From assembly GCF_051020955.1 (NCBI RefSeq), contig NC_135027.1:6674532-6738531 (forward strand): DNA of 64,000 bases, given 5' to 3'. Position numbers and translations under genes: made by a program. Each line of letters begins with the position of its first letter. Position 1 is the stretch's first letter. The notes below the pieces were generated by a model that saw only the letters and a list, made by a program, of their open reading frames with translations, was not told where the DNA came from and searched no databases. The DNA comes from Megalopta genalis. Lineage: Eukaryota; Arthropoda; Insecta; Hymenoptera; Halictidae. This document shows, one piece after another, positions 49,145 through 61,699 of the stretch.

Positions 49145-49360
49145 TTACCATGAAATAGATCTTTCTGAGGTAAATATTCGATATTTATCTTTTAACGAAT
49201 AAAAATCTAGCCTTTCTTTATAATGTTCAATTTGCGATATTAAAATCGGAGGTACTCGTGCATCGTAAATTTTCTTAGATAATAATACGCCTATCTTCAC
49301 ATCTTTAATACATGCACATGTTACTCCAATATCTTTACATAATAAGTACAACTGTTTCAT
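49145..49360 (-). CDS. Unrecognised 71-codon open frame downstream of the CCDC186-like gene
   Basis: The frame starts with ATG 22 bases past the CCDC186-like stop codon, on the same strand, and encodes 71 residues (MKQLYLLCKDIGVTCACIKD at the start). Composition looks protein-like: balanced, no simple repeat, with basic and hydrophobic residues alternating. There is no signal peptide, membrane span or motif that I recognise. It may be a chance frame in the 3' UTR, a downstream cistron, or an alternative last exon of the neighbouring gene. I cannot tell which, so confidence is low. Confidence 0.25.
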   Translation of the reverse strand: MKQLYLLCKDIGVTCACIKDVKIGVLLSKKIYDARVPPILISQIEHYKERLDFYSLKDKYRIFTSERSISW

Positions 49361-49381
49361 CGTAAGTACAACCGTATACCT

Positions 49382-49456
49382 TTAATTAGTTATTTGCCTT
49401 TGTTGGTTTTGCATTGTTAGCCTAGCTATCTCTTGACTCAGCGTATCAATATTATC
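49382..49456 (-). CDS. CCDC186: CCDC186-like coding exon 8
   Basis: Acceptor CGCTTTCAG. Encodes DNIDTLSQEIARLTMQNQQR plus QITN and a TAA stop at 49384-49382. It closes the last coiled coil, matching the end of the family. Confidence 0.9.
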   Translation of the reverse strand, partial: DNIDTLSQEIARLTMQNQQRQITN

Positions 49457-52400
49457 CTGAAAGCGAAACATTAATTAACGCTATATTTTGGACATCAATT
49501 TTGTTCGTATCTACCTTTAAAGTCATATTTGTTAGTAAAGTATCCTCTACAGTTGTTTGCAGTTTTTCATTAATTTCTAACGACAGCTTCAGAGTCATTT
49601 TCTCGTCTGAAACTCGTTGGGTGAAAATTGAGGCCATTATTCCTCCGTATCGAGCTAATTCCGCCTGTGACACAACAAAATGATACAGTTAAACCAATTG
49701 ATTAATATGCAACTGCATTTGACGTTAATACACCTCATTATAATTTAATGTACTAAATTTTATTGCTGTACTTACTGCATTTCTTCTACTCTTGATATGC
49801 TTGTGTGTGTGTGAAGCAAAGTATAATGCAATTAGTGACATTGAACACGACTAAGAACACGATTGTGCTTTCACAATGTACATAATGTGCAATGGATATT
49901 TACCTTATATCTGTCTCGCTCATTGCTCCCCATGGCACCAGAATTTTCTCGTAAAATATAATACTGTATAATTTTCGACTTCTTTTGCACCTCCTCTGTC
50001 AGATATCGATTATGGTCCTCAAGGAATTCGATTCTTTCAGCCTTCTTAGCAATGGCTACTTGCAATCCTACAATTCGCTCCATTAACGTATGTGTACTAG
50101 GTTCCACGACCTGAACGTTTTGGTCACCATTCATACTGTTATCAGATAAGGCACCATTTAATGTATCTCCTGAAACAAGAAAAAAGTAAACATAAAAATA
50201 TAGAAGAGGAGAAATATTTGTATATCAAACTGCTTCCATCGATTTTAAAGAACCTGTGTTCAGTGAAATATTTGATCCAGCTCTTGATGCAGCTCCCAAC
50301 GAATTGCAAGGCGATGATGATTGATAAGCTTCCAGCTTTTTTCTACATTGTTGCAGCTCTCTTGTCATTTCCTTCATAGTTAGTTGCAGTTTCCTCTTCA
50401 AAACAGCATTCTCTCCTTGGCTATCTTCTAACTTCTGATTAAGACCTTGCGCCAGTTGTGTTTGTTCGGCGACATGCATGGCTAAGAGTTTACTTTCTTC
50501 TGTTCTTGTTTCCTGCTCCTTCGCGAGCTTTACCTCAAGAATCTTAACTTCTTCCATCAAATGCCTAATACGTGCGTGCAACGGTTCGTGTTCTTCCTCC
50601 AGTTTCTTCACTTTAGCTTCGATGGCCGTGAACTCCAACTGAAGGCGTACATTTTTGTCTGTCAATTTTTGCGTGAAGTCTAACATTTCAGCTTCCTTCT
50701 GTCGACAGGCATACATGTCGGCTTGTAATTCTTCATTGACTAATCGCAGGTTATCTATCTCCGCTTCAGCCGATTGTTGACACTGTTCTTTACTGTAGAA
50801 ACAATAAAATGTTGATATAAAACGGCATTGTGGTTTTATAATCGCGATACTCACTGTTGCAATTGAACCTTCAGCGTTTCTAACTCGGACACTTTTCCAT
50901 TTAGCTCTAAAACTTCTTTCTGACGTTGATCGGCTATGATCTTCAGGTTGCTCAAATTGCTTTCATAATTCAAACGGTTCTTCTCGGCATCTTGTATTTT
51001 CAAGCTGAGTGTATTGTTTTCTTCGATTAGAATCTGCTGCCTCTGCTTCAGGGTCTCGACCTCTTTCTGTAACTGAAGCCTCAACATTTCTTTATCTTCT
51101 GTAACATGTCTTTCCAATATTAGACGCGCTTGTTGCTCCTTCAATTGTTGATCTAGGGTAACCGCTTTATTTTCCTCCGACTGTTGGAATTGCCGCATCG
51201 TTTCTTGCGTCTCTTTACGTATAAGATCGCATTCCTCTTTCATTTCATTGATCCTTGTCTGAAAAGGAAATAAGTCAGTGACACAAATTGTAACCAGATA
51301 AGAACATCAATTTCCCATATTATTACCGTGGCTTTATCTAACTTCTGCTGAGTTTCCTTTTGTGTGTCCATCTCCAATTTAAGTTTGTTCTGAGTCCATT
51401 TCAATTTGATGTCTCTCATGTTTACATCTTCTTTTAACTTCTCTGCTTCCTTTTGAAGTTCAGTTACCTCGCGACACTTTCCATCCAAGATGTTACATAT
51501 TCTTGTTCTTTCTGCCTGCATCTCGCGCAATTTATTTTGGAGCAGTTCTTGTTGTCTTGCACTGTCTTTTGCTTTACGTTCTGCGTGTTCTCTGGCTCTA
51601 AAAATATAGTACACATGTTACATATTAGATACAAAGACAAAGATGTAATATTACCTTTGCGTATCGATCAATTGTTTTTCACCAACAGCATACTTCATCA
51701 CCATGCACTCCCTTTCTTTGTTAGCAGCGCTATATTCTTTCTTTAGGTTTTCCTGGGATTCCAACGAGCCATGTAGTTCAGAAGTAAGTCTATTTATTGT
51801 CTTCTCCAAAGTTTCAATTTGTAAAGCATAAATCTCTCCCCTGTTTTCTGCTTCCAACAACCGATTTCTTTCCTCCAAATATTCAACTTTCTCTTGTAAT
51901 TTTAAACAGTTTGCTTTAGAGTCCGCATAATCTTTTAACATAGTAAGGTATGCTGGGTGTTTAAGCAAACTCTGCTTGGACGTTTCAGAATCAAAACTAC
52001 TGCACTCTGAATTGAAAACTTCAGAGTTATTATGTTGTTCACAGTTTGCGTTTTTTTCTATGTGGACGATATCATGTTCTGTGTTACCTTCTTTATTATC
52101 AGAATTCATTTCTATTTGTTTTTCGATGCTTAATGAACAGTTAGGTTGATCACTATTTTCACTCCTCTTTTCAGTGTTAATGCATATGCTTTCGGTTTGA
52201 TTTGTTACAAAATTATCTTTTGTTTCACAGCCAACTGCAAATTCTTTCTCTATATTTTGTACATCGATTTGACTATTTGATGAATACAATGTATCTTTTG
52301 GCTTCTCTACTATGCTTGATTTGGTATTATTTGTTGGCTCTGGCAATGGAAATTGTGTACTATAGGATTCTCCTATACTTTTTTTTTCATTGCTACTGTT

Positions 52401-53442
52401 ATCTACAGACTTCATCACTGAATTGTACTTTAAAGATAAATGTTGTGGCAATAAAGCTTTTTCCATTATGTTTGATGACTTCTCTGTAATAAAATTTAAA
52501 AAGTTACGACTTTTATTCAAGAACTGAGCATTTGATTGCATTATATTAATAGGTTTTGTTGGCAGTGAAATTTTAACCAACTTGCTGTCATCAATCAGAG
52601 TAGGTCGAGCTATTAAATTGCCTTGTGACCTATTGTTCCTGAAGTTTTGAGAAGTCTTTTGTCCATCTTTATTAACAATTTTCTCATACTTTAAGTGTTT
52701 CAAAGGTTCTGTTCGATCAATATTTTCCATTAGCTTTTCGTGTATGATAGAATTCTGAATTGAAGCTTCCTCTGACAGTGTTTGATCAGTATTTGAGCTC
52801 GGTGTATTATTAAACAATATTTCTTCTTTATTATCTGGTGTTAGTTTTAATTCTTCATAATCATCTGATTCCACAGATTTTGCAGCGTCATTTAAAATCA
52901 TATCTGCAGGTGAATATGAAAATGAATTAGACAGATCAATGCTGCTATAAGAAGATGATTTCAATAGAGAATTTTCTTGCGATTTGCCTGCATCTCTAGG
53001 CAATACTGCACATTCCAAGAGGTTGTTTTCCAATAAATTACTTAAGGAAGTAGAACCCTTAATTGACGAATTAATACTGTTCACTTCTATCAAAGGATGA
53101 TACTCTTTCTGATCATTGTTATTCAATAAAATTGAGTCTATCTCACTTTGAGAGAGTTTCTCCTGAAGTGGCTTCTTGTCCTCATTTATCATAATGACAT
53201 GCTCATTCTGGGATCCATTAACTAAAAAGATCAATGAAACAGCTGATAAAATTAGATTCTACTTAAAAATACGTGTACTACCACCATGAAACCGTTTAAG
53301 CTTATTCCGAGAAAATACATACAATTATTTGACTCGTACCTTCTAAAATTGGAATATTCGGATTCATGTTGAAATCGGTCTGATCAAGACTTTCTGACGA
53401 GACTTCATCCTTACAGAACGAATCCGACTTCTCTTCATCCAT
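49382..53442 (-). CDS. CCDC186: CCDC186-family (golgin-104) coiled-coil protein, eight coding exons
   Basis: Family members sit at the trans-Golgi and help sort cargo into dense-core vesicles. Exons (minus strand) 53442-53340, 53221-51655, 51597-51327, 51258-50855, 50792-50254, 50169-49904, 49664-49515 and 49456-49382 join to 1124 codons; all introns are GT-AG and in phase. Residues 1 to about 450 are polar, rich in Ser, Asn, Glu and Lys, and probably disordered. From about 455 to the end heptads predict nearly continuous coiled coil. The C-terminal blocks LMERIVGLQVAIAKKAERIE, FLEDHN, ILRENSGA, RYGGIMASIF and LSLEINEKLQTTVEDTLL are the most conserved part of CCDC186. I recall the human protein as shorter, the extra length lying in the N-terminal region. 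Confidence 0.93.
49515..49664 (-). CDS. CCDC186: CCDC186-like coding exon 7
   Basis: Acceptor TGTGTCACAG. Fifty codons from AELARYGGIMASIF to DTLLTNMTLK, in phase 0 before GTAGAT. This is among the most conserved segments of the family. Confidence 0.95.
49904..50169 (-). CDS. CCDC186: CCDC186-like coding exon 6
   Basis: Acceptor TTGTTTCAG. Encodes the conserved block LMERIVGLQVAIAKKAERIE followed by FLEDHNRYLTEEVQKKSKII, ending at DRYK in phase 0 before GTAAAT. Confidence 0.95.
50254..50792 (-). CDS. CCDC186: CCDC186-like coding exon 5
   Basis: Acceptor TTTCTACAG. Begins KEQCQQSAEAEIDNLRLVNE and ends with a Ser/Ala-rich linker (SSPCNSLGAASRAGSNISLN) that breaks the coiled coil, as in the family, then phase 1 before GTTCTT. 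Confidence 0.93.
50855..51258 (-). CDS. CCDC186: CCDC186-like coding exon 4
   Basis: Acceptor CTTTTCAG. Begins TRINEMKEECDLIRKETQET, coiled coil throughout, ending at VQLQ in phase 2 before GTGAGT. Confidence 0.93.
51327..51597 (-). CDS. CCDC186: CCDC186-like coding exon 3
   Basis: Acceptor TTTTTAG. Encodes RAREHAERKAKDSARQQELL and on to KETQQKLDKAT, all coiled coil, ending in phase 0 before GTAATA. Confidence 0.93.
51655..53221 (-). CDS. CCDC186: CCDC186-like coding exon 2
   Basis: The longest exon (1567 bases). It encodes the polar, probably disordered N-terminal region, then the first coiled coil (LKLQEKVEYLEERNRLLEAE), and ends at QLIDTQ in phase 2 before GTAATA. Confidence 0.92.
53340..53442 (-). 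CDS. CCDC186: CCDC186-like coding exon 1
   Basis: ATG at 53442-53440 in the context TTTCGTGAAATGGATG. Encodes MDEEKSDSFCKDEVSSESLD and continues to ILE, ending in phase 1 before GTACGAG. This Met was chosen because the exon is short, acidic like exon 2, and joins in frame. Confidence 0.75.
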
Positions 53443-53907
53443 TTCACGAAATTCCAGTTCTTTCGGACCAGTTCGACTCTATTTTATGGTGTCATGTTTT
53501 CCAGTGAAAGTCATTGGTGCCAAAGTCGTCTATCGACTTGAAATAAATTCGCGATTACAATGTTAGGCGACATTCGCGAACGAATGAGAGTAAAATTAAG
53601 GTAAATAACCTAAAACTGCGAGGACTTCAGCTGTCATTATTCGTTACTATTCCTATCCTAACCATGATTACACGTAGTACTTTTTCTAAAAACATTGGCC
53701 GAACATTCAGCTGATAAGTATAATCACTGATCAGAGGAGAATAAGAGCGTGTTCACGTTTGAGTTTTCAGTGCGCTCGGTATAGTGCTGTTTATCATGGT
53801 CAGCAGCGTGGAACCATATAATACTCGTCACCAATATTTCTCAAATTTTTTAACTTCTCAATAAGAATTGAGTATTTCAAACTATTGCTCTTCCAATCTT
53901 CTAATTA
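53443..53907. promoter_or_regulatory. Upstream region of the CCDC186-like gene
   Basis: This 465-base stretch between the start codon and the inverted-repeat element should hold the 5' UTR and core promoter of the minus-strand gene. No TATA box is obvious. An AAGTCGATAGACGAC-like small palindrome lies near 53528. Confidence 0.35.
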
Positions 53908-54755
53908 CAGTAATCTCCCAATTTAAGTATCATATTCAGGGGCAACGAGGCTTTTAAATTGAGAGAATGCAGCGAATTGCTGTGCTCTGATTGGCAAACG
54001 ATTCTCGAGATTTTTCGAAATTTCAGTGGTGCGAGTCAATCACAAATCAGGTAAAGAATTTCGAGATATTTTTTTTTATATTTTCTGATATTCGAGACAG
54101 TTTTCAAAGATTTTTTGGAAATTTTCGAAATTTCAGTAGTACAAGTCAACCGCAAGCCAGACAACGCAATTCGAAACACCTCGCATGTTTTCCTGATGTA
54201 ATTAGCAAGTAGTTTAAGTCAATGGAAAGTCAGGCGTCAAAACTTTTTCACTGACATGAAAGGGAAAGGAATTCGTAGGAATAGAGATAAAAGATTTAGG
54301 AATATCTATAAATGAAAAGACGTTTGGAGTGAGTTTTATAGTATTTTTATTTTTATACATTACAGCTCTTATTCTATTTTACAATCATTTTATAATAATG
54401 AAAGGAAGACAGAACGAAACCGGTATTATAACTCAATATGCATTGAGCATCGTTCGCAAATTCGCTAGCAAGTGTGGTCAAAATCCTACGAGGAGAAAAG
54501 TACAAGTCGAATATCGCGCCGTGTATTTCTGATAAAGCGCCAGGTGTACGGTGATGTGAGACAAACTAGATTGGTTGTCGGTGCGACTCGTTTCTCATGT
54601 AGTTGTACTATTGCTCACTCGCTATTTCATCTCTTTGCTATTGACTATGAGAGGGCTGCAGTGTTCAACTGTGAATCGTCAGCCAATCGGAGCACAGCAA
54701 TTCGCAGCATTCCCTCGTTGCCCCCAGATATGGTTCTTGAATTGAAAGATTACTG
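53908..54755. mobile_element. TA-flanked inverted-repeat DNA element (848 bp)
   Basis: The left end is CAGTAATCTCCCAATTTAAG and the right end on the minus strand is CAGTAATCTTTCAATTCAAG. TA lies outside both (53906-53907 and 54756-54757). The arms agree further in: ACCATATCTGGGGGCAACGAG against ATCATATTCAGGGGCAACGAG, and CGAATTGCTGTGCTCNGATTGGC in both. This makes terminal inverted repeats of about 100 bases. The interior has no transposase frame. The start CAGTAA-TCTCCCAATT resembles the CAGTAAATTCTC family, suggesting related Tc1/mariner-type transposases. Confidence 0.8.
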
Positions 54756-54792
54756 TATTTGCAAAATAATTAAGTCTTTACCAATTGCCTCC

Positions 54793-55013
54793 AAATAGCG
54801 CCATTGAGCGTAGTGGCAAAACGCTCAAACTGTTCGCCAAATTAGCGATAGTCGATTTTGGCTACCGTTTGAGGCGTTTTGCCACTGCAATAATTGGCGC
54901 TGTATGGACTTTTGAATGAAGTTTCAAGATTTTGCCGCAAGAGGCGCTGACAGTTTCAAATTGTTCTGTCGGTCAATTTCAAGCGTTTGCCACTACGACT
55001 AATGGCGCTATTC
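54793..55013. mobile_element. Small inverted-repeat element with three GGCAAAACGCT blocks
   Basis: AATAGCGCCATTGAGCGTAG followed by TGGCAAAACGCT at the left is repeated inverted at the right (54980-55013). A further copy of the right-hand form lies in the middle (54872-54902). About 221 bases in all, non-coding, sitting just beyond the 848-base element. Confidence 0.55.
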
Positions 55014-58000
55014 TGAGGTAGTTAGAAATGGCGCCAATTTCAAAATCGAAATATTTATTAGTCATATATTTTGCAAATGTTCCAAATGGTCAATATGAAT
55101 AATTAAAGAGCTAAATTATTATGTTTGATTTGAATAAGAATCACGAGGTAATAAACAATGTGAGGGGTTGGTTATATAGGCGTCTATATTTGTATGTATA
55201 AACATATAAGTTATAAATACACAAGGCTTACATATTTATAACTTATACACAATATATACATATATATACTTATAATATTTATAACTTTGTCCACAATAGT
55301 TGTACAACATACAGAGATTATAAAAGAAAAGAAGTTTCATTTGGTTTCGTCGGCGCATCAGGAACAAAAGATTTCTGCGTTTCCTTAGTCGATCGTAAGG
55401 AAGAAGAAACGAGGAAGAAAGGAAACGTCTATACATATGTATATGTATATTATATATGTATATATATATATATATATATAAATTTATAAACAAATTTTCG
55501 AGGACGATCTCGCTTTTAATACTTTTTAGCTATGCGTCGAGTTTGAAAAGAGAGAGACGTAGGCCTTTCAAACAACGTATGGCAGTTTAAAAAAGTTTTG
55601 TAAATTCGATATAAAAAAAAAATGTCTCCGAAATTTCGCCCTTAGGATACAATCAAAATCGACCAACTCGTTCAAACTAAATCTATTTAGGCGACGATTT
55701 TTCTCACGCGTGAAAAGCTTCGTTCCGCGTTTAGTGCCGTTGCTTCGTTTCGTCCTCTTATACAAAATACGTAAATAGAAAATATCGAACTTAGTTCTCG
55801 AGATTCAAAGTGTGTTTACTTTTTCGCAACCGACGATCTCTCTTTCCACGTTCGATCGGGAAATATATATCGAATCGTAAATAATCGCGCGACCTATGAA
55901 ACTTAAGGTTTGAACTGGCCTCGATCCAACGGGGATTGCACATCCCAGGTGCAAATAGCATTTGTAATAAAAAAAAAAGAGAAAAGCTCGACGAATTAAC
56001 GTAAACGATTCGATCGTTCTTAGAATTCGAATACAAATTACAAATTGTACTTGTTCAAACGAGACGTGAAAATTTACATTCTACGAGAATCAAACGAGAG
56101 GAAAAGAGACGAGCGAAACTTCAAGCATCGTTTTACAAAATGGAATTTCGAAGTTTTTATTTCAAATACTATTTCGCTCCCACTTCGCTCGCGCCCGTGG
56201 CTTTTTCCTCCACGGCGTCCTTAAATGCGTCTATACGTCGACACCTGGCTTTCGATAGTCTTTCACGGTTAAAAAGAAGTGTTTTGTGGAAGAAAGTGTG
56301 TAATATAAATACATTGATAATCTCACGCCCGGCACGTTCCGGTCACCGAGGTGTTTCCCATGGTTCCGGGACGCGACCGTACATTTTCCTTCTTTGCACC
56401 TATACAAATACGCATTCTACGCCTAATCTCGGCTTCCTGTTTTCGCGTTGCTAGTTTACCGCTAATATTGTTACTATTTATGATTGTATGTACAAAACAG
56501 AACGTTTACGTGCTTACGCTTGACTCTCCGCCTAACGCTTAGAAACTGTCGGGGATCCTTCCGAAACAGAGACATACCTCTATCTCGAAGGCTCCTCGTA
56601 CAATTGATAGTTAAAATAATTGCACGGGAATAGGTAAAATGGAATCATTTATTATGATCTTTTCATCGTAAAATTTCTCTTCAGAACCTTGGACTTTTTC
56701 TTCAGTATCTCAACGTTTGATTGGAAATTGTTTCAGGCCGAAGTTCACGGTATTCTTTATAAAAATAATAAAATGTTCAGCGACGATTATTATCCAAGGA
56801 AATGCATGTGAAAGAATGCTCGGAGACCGACGATCCCGCAGTTATTTCGGTGCAATTAGTTTACCATAGAATGCCCCCCAAGATGGCCACCCACAAGCAC
56901 ACTCCCTCAACATTGCACTTAAAAGGAAAGATAAAAACAGTTACACACTCGGACGCTTGCACGAGAAAAAAGGACACAAACAACTGGAATGATTTCTTTC
57001 TTTCTTTCTTTCTTTCGTTTTCTTTGCTGTTATTCGCGTCGTCGCTTCATCCTTGTCCGCTAAAAACAAACATTCGTTCCCGGTATCGCTCGAGACGACG
57101 TTTAAAAAAAGAAAAGAAAAGACAAGGAAAGAAAAGCAAAGCGAACGAGAAGAGGACACGCACAGAAACAACGTTAAATCCCTTAAGAGTATGTAATTTA
57201 CAATGTAGAAAAAGGAAGGAGAGAGAGAAGGTAAAAGGAGACTGGCGAACGGACGAAGACACGTTTTCTTCGTCTCCCTCTCCGAGGAGATTCAGAAAAC
57301 GAACGCTACGAAGGAAACTACGTATCCGACGATGGCTAAAACGAGATATACCACAGGACATCTGTCCACCAGGATTCGAGGTACTTATTATAGGGTATAC
57401 AAAACGAGTTCCGTTATCTCTTCTGTGTTTCTCTTTTGAGCAAAAGACACGCGCGAGCATTCGTCGTCTTTCCTCGTCGGGGCACGATCGCCAACAGACA
57501 GCTCGCTTGAGACGTTAATAAATTAATACACGGTTTTGGAGGACATCGGAAATAATCACAGTTGAAAGCACTGACAAGCTCGACGTGCAGCACTCGGGGG
57601 TCATTATCCTTTATTTCTTTATAAAAAGAAAAATAACAAATTGTTTAGAAAAAGATACCGCCAGGACCATTACGAGTAATTTTCTGAGATTTCTACGAAA
57701 TGTAGAAACATCTTGAATATAAAGTTAGAAGTTAATTGGGACAATAATATAACACAGTTCAATATTTCTTTCTCAAAGAGAACGGTCCCGTGGAAGATTT
57801 ACACAGAGAGTGGAAAAATTGTTTTTAGCGAATAGTGTGAAAAATTAATGACCCGAAAGTTGCACGATCGTCCTGCGAGAGATTCTTTATGTAAGTCGGA
57901 AGTATTCGGGCCGGCAACATGGCGGCGTGGCGCAACGAAAGATCAAACTACCTCAGTCCTCGCGACACATCTTCTTCTCCCGATAATGATTCACTGTTTT

Positions 58001-61000
58001 AACGCTAGCCTTACGAAATACGGAGTAATGCAAAATTACGTCACTACGTTCGAAACCAAGTTCGACGACTCGAGAAACCGCACGCACGATAACCCGATAC
58101 CCTTCGTTTCCGGTTCTCGGACCACGGAGCACTTCTGGTTGTCGAGGAGAAGCTACGGGCACATAATATACGCAAAAGAAAACCCTGTATTAACTCGCAG
58201 AATTTTTCTGAATTTAAGTATTTAGCATTTGAAGAGAATCAAATAAACTGATCGGCTTGAGAGATCGCTCGAGGGTTAATAAATATACGATGTTTAATAA
58301 GATAACAACGTGCTTAGAATTTCATTTGGAACGAATGCAATCATTCGTTTAAAATGACACAGGACTACGCGTGATTTTGATTTTGTCGGCGTCGTTATGT
58401 ACTTATAAGGACCGTTCCTCGCAACCGGAAGTGCTCCACGCTTAGGCTTATATATATATATATAATATAATATATTATTATATATAATATCCTTTCTCTC
58501 GATTCCAATCGCGAAAAAGCGATTCATGGACGAATTTTGTGATCCAGAAGACGAATATTTAAGAACCGCCTGACGGTTTCGAAGAATTTTAGAAATCGGT
58601 ATCGGTTACGTTCTAGAGGTCGCGTTCGATGATCGTTCAATGAGAATTATATACCGCAATTTGTACGAGTGACACGGTGTATCATGAGCGATTGAAAAAA
58701 TTCCGGATTCGACCGACGAACGTTCCCGCGATCCAGGGATTCATCGATCCCGGCGCGATCCAACGTCCGCTGGCGGAGCCACGGCGAATGATAAGATATA
58801 ATACCGCGATTAATCGATAGGAGGTCGCACCGTAATTCGTGGATTAATTAATAATACGATTAAATTACTAGATCGTTACCGCTCTTAGTCGTGTACGCCT
58901 TTTTTCTCTCTTTTTTTGTTTTAAATACGCAATGGTACATAAATATTACTATCGAATGGACTGGCGAACGGACCCACCTTTAACTAACACATTACTAACA
59001 GTAAAAAACTGTAGAAAGGCTCGTCACTAATTAAAAATCAACCTATCGAATTGAATTCGTGCGCTGTACAGTGAAAAATCATTTGTACAAAAATTTGTAT
59101 GCTCTTTGTTCGTTCGTCGGTCGATTCATAACATACGATAAGACTTGCCTCGGTATAGTGACATATAATACAAATGCCCCCCTTTTTTCTTTTTAATTTG
59201 CGAAAACGACGGGCCAACAGTGTGACAGAAGCTTCGGGTCAAACTGTTTGCTCTGGTTCCCCTTAATTATCAATTCTCTCGACAGAAATAAAAGTCAGTT
59301 CCATCTACAAGCGTTGCGTTTCTCTTGGCCTTTGTATAAATATATTCTCAAGTATATGTGCCTGTTCTTGTACGCTTCGTCATCCGTGCGATTCATCTTT
59401 TCTCTAATGAGTCTCGTGCGCAACGATCGCGACCCTTGATCGATCACGATCAATTCACAGCCGCGATCTGAATTACTCGAAGAGAGAAAAAGATAGATAG
59501 GGAGTGAGAGAGTGAGAGAGAGAGAGAGACAAAGGAATCGCTAATCTTCTTGTGCGTATCTCAGGACGGGTTTCGCGTCGTTTTAAAATTAATCGTACTT
59601 AATTCAACTGAGAAAATTATGTACACCAGGCGCAAAACAACGATCTGTCGAAAAGCGAACGTATCACCGAAATGCAGAATTCTCTAGGCTAACTGTAGGA
59701 CCTTCGAAAAATTAGGCAGACGATGATCTCGAAAGCATTCGAAACAATTAAAGAATACTATAAAAAGGACTCTATACCTTAATTCAACGGTCCTACTTCT
59801 GAGAATACCTTGTATATAAAGAAATACACCGATCCGTTACGGTAATCATTAAATATCCATGCGATATTCTTCGATTATTCTGAATAGGCGATCCTTTAAT
59901 TGTTTCGAGCGACTCTGACTTGTCCCAAGCTCAGCTTGGAATGTATTACAAACGTTTTAGCAATAATATTCATCGTTTTCAATGTAATTCTCACGGTGAT
60001 GTAATCTTCACGAGTGCACTCTCTTTTAGTGTCATCGTGTGCACTGATTGCGCTAAGTACACATGTTGAAATACATGTGGCAAACGTTCAACAAGTAGGG
60101 GGATGTTGGATCTTCAAGGCCTGAAGTTAGCTCGCTGCAGTTTAGATTACGTTAGGCGACATTTATTCTCCGATTGGCTGCTGCTCTTCATGGTGTTCAT
60201 TGTTAATAATATTTAGGTATCAAGTTCCAAATAGTTGTTACTCAAAAAACGCCGGAGAATTTGAAGTGAAGAGACTAGTTAGGAACTTTGTCAGACATCA
60301 GTGGTAACTTCAGACACTACTTAGTGGACCAAACATTGCAGACGAGCCAACATGTAAACGCTGTGATCCATTCATAGGCCATGATCCAACACAATCCCGT
60401 GATCGCTGGCCAATATTCTTTATCAGTGTACTTAAATATATGAACACGTATTAAACGAAGCTTGCAAAAAGTAGCATAATAAAAAAGAGTAGGCTATCAA
60501 AGATATGTCTCTTGTATCAAAATGAGGGCCAGAGGCGCTACGTTTGTCGAGGCCGATCAACAGACCCCTAAACCTAAAATACATTTTATAATGTGTTCAT
60601 ATATTCAACGCACTGTGCACACGCGCATGCACATTATGTCCACCTTAATTCGTGACAAATTACGCTTCGATGTGACGCCACATGCACGGTTGCAGATAGT
60701 AGCTTCCGGGCAACAGAAATGGCACGATCAACAACCGATCCTTTCGAAAAAGGTCGATGTATGAAAAAAGAAACAAAAAGAAAGAATAAAGACGCCTTAC
60801 TATTTCTGTTGCCAATGAGCGACCTGCACGATTGACCGATCCTCGCGAACCCACGAATCGCTGTCTGCCTTGAGAAACCTGAGGAAAGTTTAGCTGTGTC
60901 GATGGCATCGGCGCCTCTTCAATGTGTACTGAACTCTTTGCGGTTGCAGACCGACTAAGATGTGATAGGTGCCCTAATTTTACGGAGGTCGTTGGACAAA

Positions 61001-61680
61001 GACACGTGTCAGAAAGGTACTATGAGGATTGGAGAAGTTTAAATGTGTCGGGCATTTCAAGAAAAGTAGCAACGCAAGTTCCTCGAAGCGTTCGTCACTT
61101 CGCGGTCCCGTAATCCATCGACCTACCGCAAAACAGGATGCCACATCACTGTGGTTTTTCCTTGAATTGATTACGTCGTCACGTGGGAGTGCTCCTGGGA
61201 CGCCAACATCCACGCTGAGGGTGTCAGAGCGCCGAGTTCGTGATGGCGGTCAGTTACTAATACTGAGTGAAGTGGATTTGTATTGGTTCGGCGGGAAGAG
61301 AGTCCCAAACAACCGGTACAACTATGACAAAACATCCGAGCGATGAAATTTCGGATCGTGGACCCAGTCTGGTCAAGGCGAAGACGATCTGCAGCCTAGA
61401 GCTCAGACTCGAGGCTAGAGCTATAGGGGCTCAGGATTAGGGGCTGCGGTACCAGACCCATCCCCATTGCGATTGCCAGGGGGGGATGGCATCGTGAATA
61501 GTGAACTACACAGTGGCGCGGTCGCAGCCATTTCTCCATGGACCGAGCGCGAACACGCGGCATCCGCGTTGGAGACTGACACCACGGGGCTGTTTCCTGT
61601 TCAAAGCAGCTTGGGGCAGCATCTCAGCGCCCGTCGACGTCGACCACAGCGGCGACGTCGCAACGACGACGGCGTCGGTT
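55014..61680. other. Spacer, no gene supported
   Basis: TA microsatellites lie at about 55440-55482 and 58450-58490, and a GA tract at 59490-59530. Frames such as plus 56802-57518 are Lys/Ser-rich and cross simple repeats. No conserved domain was recognised. If the GRK-like gene has a long 3' UTR or distal exons they would fall in the right part of this stretch. Confidence 0.45.
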
Positions 61681-61699
61681 GATTCAGGCTATTCGTGTT

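Noticed and set aside
56802..57518. 238-codon plus-strand open frame
   Set aside because: Lys/Arg- and Ser/Leu-rich composition follows TTTC and GAAA simple repeats, and no conserved motif is visible.
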